From an uncultured Collinsella sp. (lineage in GTDB: Bacteria; Actinomycetota; Coriobacteriia; Coriobacteriales; Coriobacteriaceae), in NCBI GenBank assembly GCA_958403395.1, contig CATXXF010000064.1:1-7617 (forward strand): a stretch of 7,617 nt of DNA, written 5' to 3'. The position numbers and the translations under genes are program-made. Below the pieces are notes generated by a model, which was not told where the DNA came from, did not search any database, and saw nothing but the letters and a program-made list of their open reading frames with translations. Positions 4,843 through 7,617 of this stretch are shown here, piece by piece (position 1 is the first letter of the stretch; each line of letters begins with the position of its first letter).

Positions 4843-7269
4843 TTACGCGTGCCAGATCTCGTCTCGATACTCGCGAATGGTGCGGTCGCTCGAGAACCAG
4901 CCCGAGGAGGCGGTGTTGAGCAGCGCCTTGCGGTTCCAGGTCTCCTGGTCGCCGTAGCTGTTCGTGAGCTTCTCCCACGCATCCACGTAGCTGCGGAAAT
5001 CGGCCATAACCAGGTCGGGGTCGTTGTTGTTCATGAGCTCGTTGTAAATGCTCTCGAAGTTGCCCGAAAGACCCGCAAAGGTGTTGTCCTTGAGCTCGTC
5101 CATCACGCGGCCCAGACGCTCGCGGTCGCCGTTGAGGGTATCCCATGCAAAGTAGCTGTTGGATGCCCAGAGCTGCTCGACCTCGGGGGCGGTCAGACCA
5201 AAGATGGCCTCGTTCTCGCGACCGGCCAGGTCGGCGATCTCGATGTTGGCGCCGTCGAGGGTGCCCAGCGTAATAGCGCCGTTCATCATGAGCTTCATGT
5301 TGGACGTGCCCGAGGCCTCCTTGCCGGCCGTGGAGATCTGCTCCGAGATCTCGGCGGCGGGGTAGATGAGCTGGGCGTTGCTCACGCGGAAGTTGGGGAT
5401 AAAGCAGACCTTCATGACCTCGTTCACGCGGGCATCGTTGTTGATGACGTCAGCCACGGAGTTAATGAGGCGGATGGTCTCCTTGGCAAAGGTGTAGCTC
5501 GAGGCCGCCTTGCCGCTAAAGATGAAGGTCGTCGGCGTCACGTGGAAGTTGGGATCGGCGATGCGACGGTTGTAGATGTCCATCACCTTCATGATGTTCA
5601 TGAGCTGGCGCTTATAGGCATGGAAGCGCTTCACCTGAACATCGAAGACGGTGTTGGGGTCGATGACCAGACCGGTCTCGGCCTTAACGTAGGCGGCCAG
5701 GCGCTCCTTGTTGGCGCGCTTGGAGGCACCCACGGCCTTCAGGAACTCGGTATCGTTCTGGAACTCCTTGAGTTTCTCCAGCTCAAAGGCGTCCTTCAGC
5801 CAGCCGTCGCCAATGGCCTCGGTCACGAGCTTGGCATAGGTGGGGTTGGCCTCGGCAAAGAAGCGACGATGCGAGATGCCGTTGGTCTTGTTGTTGAACT
5901 TCTCAGGCGTCAGGGCATAGAAGTCCTTGAGCACGATGTTCTTGATGATGTCGGAGTGGATCTTGGCCACGCCGTTGACGCTGTGGCTGCAAATCACAGA
6001 CAGGTTGGCCATGCGAATCTCGCCGTCCCACAGGATGGCGGTCTGGCGCAGACGCTCCTGCCAGCCTTCCTGCGTGGTGTCGAACGACTCGTGCCAACGA
6101 CGGCTGATCTCGTCGATGATCTGGTACACGCGGGGGAGGAGCTTGGAGAACGTGCCGATGGGCCACTTCTCCAGGGCCTCGGGCAGGATGGTGTGGTTGG
6201 TGTAGCTCACGACCTGCGTCACGATGTTCCAGGCGTCATCCCACTCGAGCTTCTTCTCGTCGATGAGGATGCGCATGAGCTCGGGGCCGCACATGGCGGG
6301 GTGCGTGTCGTTGGTGTGGATGGCCACAAACTGCGGCAGCAGCTCCCAGTTCTCGCCGTGCTCCTTCTCAAAGGTATCGAGCAGGCTGTAGATGCCGGCC
6401 GAGACAAACAGGTACTCCTGCTTCAGGCGCAGCAGACGGCCGTGCTCGCCGGCGTCGTTGGGGTAGAGGATAGCGCTGATGGCCTCGGCCTCGGCGCGCT
6501 CGGCATCGGCCAGGGCGTAGTCGCCGCGGTTGAAGGCCTCAAGGTCGAAGTGCTCCTCGACCGGCTCGGCAGCCCAGACGCGCAGCTTGTTGACGGTCTC
6601 GCCGGCATAGCCCACAACGGGAATGTCATAGGGGACGGCCAGGATGTCCTGCGTGTCCACCGTGCGGTAGAACGTGCGGCCGTTCTCATCAAAGCCCTCG
6701 ACATGGCCGCCAAACTTGATGGTCACGGCCTTGTCCTGACGACGGACCTCCCAGGGATAGCCATGGGTGAGCCACTCGTCGGTGGCCTCGACCTGGCTGC
6801 CGTTGACGATCTCCTGCTTAAAGAGGCCGTAGCGGTAGCGCATGCCGTTGCCGTAGCCGGCAATGCCCTCGGCTGCCATGGAATCCAAGAAGCATGCGGC
6901 CAGACGGCCCAGGCCGCCGTTGCCCAGCGCCGGATCGGGCTCCTGGTTCTCGATGACGGACAGGTCAAAGCCCATGTCGTCGAGCGCCTCGGCGACCATA
7001 TCGCGCACGCCAAAGTTGAGCAGGTAGTTGTCGAGCAGGCGGCCGATCAAAAACTCGATCGAGAAGTAGTACACGCGCTTTTTGCCCTCGGCGGTGGCGC
7101 GGGCGTCACTCTTGGTGGCAACGGTGCGTGCCTTCTCGGCCACGAGCTTGGCCAGGGCGTTAAAGCGGTCGAGGTCGCTGGCGGCCTCGACGCTCTTACC
7201 ACTGATGCTCATGACGGCATCGCGATAGAACTCGGTAAACTCCTGCTTGTTGTCGAAGATCTTATTCAT
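4843..7269 (-). CDS. glgP: Glycogen/alpha-glucan phosphorylase (GT35)
   Basis: PLP-dependent enzyme that removes glucose-1-phosphate from the non-reducing ends of glycogen or maltodextrin by phosphorolysis. The 808-aa length is normal for bacterial GlgP. Seen: EFLIGRLL in the N-terminal domain, GNGGLGRLAACFLDS around 116-130, HTNDTHP, KRFHAYKRQ at 547-555, and EASGTSNMK at 651-659, where K659 is the lysine that holds PLP, followed by MMNGAITLGTLDGANIEI. The start ATG at 7269 has AAAGGA a few nt upstream. The N-terminus shows no extension for phosphorylation control of the kind found in animal phosphorylases. It is the second gene of the visible cluster, 94 nt after the upstream partial gene and before glgC. 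A degrading enzyme thus sits inside the biosynthetic group, as in Bacillus, although there glgP comes last. Substrate preference (glycogen or shorter maltodextrins) cannot be decided here. Confidence 0.96.
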   Translation of the reverse strand: MNKIFDNKQEFTEFYRDAVMSISGKSVEAASDLDRFNALAKLVAEKARTVATKSDARATAEGKKRVYYFSIEFLIGRLLDNYLLNFGVRDMVAEALDDMGFDLSVIENQEPDPALGNGGLGRLAACFLDSMAAEGIAGYGNGMRYRYGLFKQEIVNGSQVEATDEWLTHGYPWEVRRQDKAVTIKFGGHVEGFDENGRTFYRTVDTQDILAVPYDIPVVGYAGETVNKLRVWAAEPVEEHFDLEAFNRGDYALADAERAEAEAISAILYPNDAGEHGRLLRLKQEYLFVSAGIYSLLDTFEKEHGENWELLPQFVAIHTNDTHPAMCGPELMRILIDEKKLEWDDAWNIVTQVVSYTNHTILPEALEKWPIGTFSKLLPRVYQIIDEISRRWHESFDTTQEGWQERLRQTAILWDGEIRMANLSVICSHSVNGVAKIHSDIIKNIVLKDFYALTPEKFNNKTNGISHRRFFAEANPTYAKLVTEAIGDGWLKDAFELEKLKEFQNDTEFLKAVGASKRANKERLAAYVKAETGLVIDPNTVFDVQVKRFHAYKRQLMNIMKVMDIYNRRIADPNFHVTPTTFIFSGKAASSYTFAKETIRLINSVADVINNDARVNEVMKVCFIPNFRVSNAQLIYPAAEISEQISTAGKEASGTSNMKLMMNGAITLGTLDGANIEIADLAGRENEAIFGLTAPEVEQLWASNSYFAWDTLNGDRERLGRVMDELKDNTFAGLSGNFESIYNELMNNNDPDLVMADFRSYVDAWEKLTNSYGDQETWNRKALLNTASSGWFSSDRTIREYRDEIWHA

Positions 7270-7282
7270 ACGTTCCTTTCCC

Positions 7283-7301
7283 CCGGGGATGTTTCTCCCG
7301 G
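7283..7301 (-). promoter_or_regulatory. Small hairpin next to the glgP ribosome binding site
   Basis: On the minus strand CCGGG and CCCGG pair around a 9-nt loop, and two U-G pairs could lengthen the stem. The 3' arm lies 4-5 nt before the AAAGGA Shine-Dalgarno sequence, so folding could affect ribosome access to glgP. The stem is short and the purpose unproven. Confidence 0.3.
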
Positions 7302-7305
7302 AACG

Positions 7306-7334
7306 GTTATGACTTGAATCCTACGCCCTGTCGG
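7306..7334 (-). promoter_or_regulatory. Weak sigma70-like promoter candidate before glgP
   Basis: CCGACA (7334-7329) and CATAAC (7311-7306) each match 4 of 6 consensus bases and are separated by exactly 17 nt. The -10 element ends 36 nt before the glgP ATG. The match is weak enough to arise by chance, and the -35 overlaps a small CGCCC/GGGCG inverted repeat (7324-7338). It would allow glgP and the following genes to be expressed separately from the upstream gene. Confidence 0.22.
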
Positions 7335-7339
7335 GGCGG

Positions 7340-7360
7340 GTAATTACAGCCGTAACGGCT
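7340..7360. other. Two adjacent palindromes after the upstream gene
   Basis: AGCCGT-A-ACGGCT (7348-7360) is an almost perfect 13-bp palindrome 3 nt after the stop of the upstream gene, and it is followed at once by the perfect 8-bp palindrome GTAATTAC (7340-7347). As RNA the first could form only a short 5-bp hairpin with a 3-nt loop and no U-tract. As DNA the pair could be a regulator binding site. No known operator is recognised. Confidence 0.3.
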
Positions 7361-7363
7361 TTG

Positions 7364-7617
7364 TTACGCATCCTTGGCAGGAGCCTTAACAGCTGCTGCC
7401 TTAGCCTTGGGAGCAGCCTTTTTGGTGGCTGCCTTCTTGGCCGTGGTGGACTTGGCCGTAGCCTTGGCAGCGGGCTTGGCAGCCTTCGCCTTAGCCGTCG
7501 CCTTCTTGGCAGTGGCCGCGGCCTTGGGCTTTACCGAGGACGCGCGCTTGCGCATCGCCTTCTTGGGCTTCTCGACCACGGGCGGCTTGTAACTGCTGGG
7601 ACCGCGGCGCTTAAGTA
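7364..7617 (-). CDS. 3' end of an upstream gene with a Lys/Ala-rich tail (possibly glgB)
   Basis: The frame is open to the window edge and ends at a TAA, so only the last 83 residues are visible. A GTG at 7579 could serve as a start for a 71-aa basic protein, but the 12 codons before it are also open (LKRRGPSSYKPP) and no ribosome binding site is seen, so this is best read as a C-terminus. From the GTG onward about 21 of 71 residues are Lys, with most of the rest Ala, Thr and Pro and almost no acidic residue (one Glu, one Asp). After the first dozen residues there are no aromatic residues, Leu, Ile, Asn or Gln. The tail resembles histone H1 and the basic blocks of the GlgA tail. Glycogen operons usually include the branching enzyme gene glgB, which makes it the first guess from position, but no catalytic motif is in view. 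An unrelated Lys-rich DNA-binding protein is the alternative. Confidence 0.7.
   Translation of the reverse strand, partial: LKRRGPSSYKPPVVEKPKKAMRKRASSVKPKAAATAKKATAKAKAAKPAAKATAKSTTAKKAATKKAAPKAKAAAVKAPAKDA

Noticed and set aside
2728..4957. Plus-strand frames of about 290 codons (2728-3606 and 4082-4957) opposite glgD and glgC
   Set aside because: Both are in register with the real minus-strand genes and have His/Val/Asp-rich, motif-free translations typical of antisense shadows.
4849..7317. 822-codon open frame on the plus strand opposite glgP
   Set aside because: It is in codon register with glgP, so its stops could come only from TTA, CTA or TCA codons in glgP, and these are avoided in this GC-rich gene. 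The product has no recognisable motif, while glgP carries full family signatures.
7364..7579. A free-standing 71-aa histone-like protein starting at GTG 7579
   Set aside because: The frame is open upstream to the window edge and no ribosome binding site precedes the GTG, so a C-terminal fragment of a longer protein is more likely. It cannot be fully excluded.

Overview
The window is a GC-rich stretch of bacterial chromosome holding a glycogen metabolism gene cluster. Every gene is read from the minus strand, so transcription runs from high to low coordinates. The order is the 3' end of an upstream gene (7364-7617, identity uncertain, possibly the branching enzyme glgB), then glgP (glycogen phosphorylase, 4843-7269), glgC (ADP-glucose pyrophosphorylase catalytic subunit, 3587-4735), glgD (its non-catalytic paralogue, 2455-3582) and glgA (glycogen synthase, 40-2364). 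A separate GlgD subunit is typical of Firmicutes-style glycogen operons. Together with high GC and Lys/Ala-rich protein tails, it suggests a Coriobacteriia-like actinobacterium such as Collinsella or a relative. That placement is inference; the window contains no rRNA or other marker gene.

The genes work together as follows. GlgC, probably as a mixed complex with GlgD, makes ADP-glucose from glucose-1-phosphate and ATP. GlgA transfers the glucose to growing alpha-1,4-glucan. GlgP runs the opposite reaction, releasing glucose-1-phosphate from chain ends by phosphorolysis. glgC and glgD are 4 nt apart and probably translationally coupled. The other gaps are 78-107 nt and carry inverted repeats: a perfect 12-bp stem just before glgA, a perfect 8-bp stem between glgP and glgC, and smaller palindromes before glgP. 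No strong promoter is visible, although one weak sigma70-like candidate lies before glgP.

The most unusual feature is a long low-complexity C-terminal tail on GlgA of about 280 residues. It is built almost only from Ala, Lys, Thr, Glu, Pro and Val, in alternating acidic and basic blocks with internal repeats, and resembles eukaryotic histone H1 tails. The truncated upstream gene also ends in a Lys/Ala-rich H1-like tail, almost purely basic. Two proteins of the same glycogen locus therefore carry this kind of extension. A role in assembling enzymes on the granule, or in binding a polyanion such as nucleic acid or polyphosphate, is a testable hypothesis and not something the sequence proves.

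The plus strand has very long open frames, up to 822 codons, but these are antisense shadows of the real genes. No tRNA, rRNA, insertion sequence, CRISPR array or phage feature was found.
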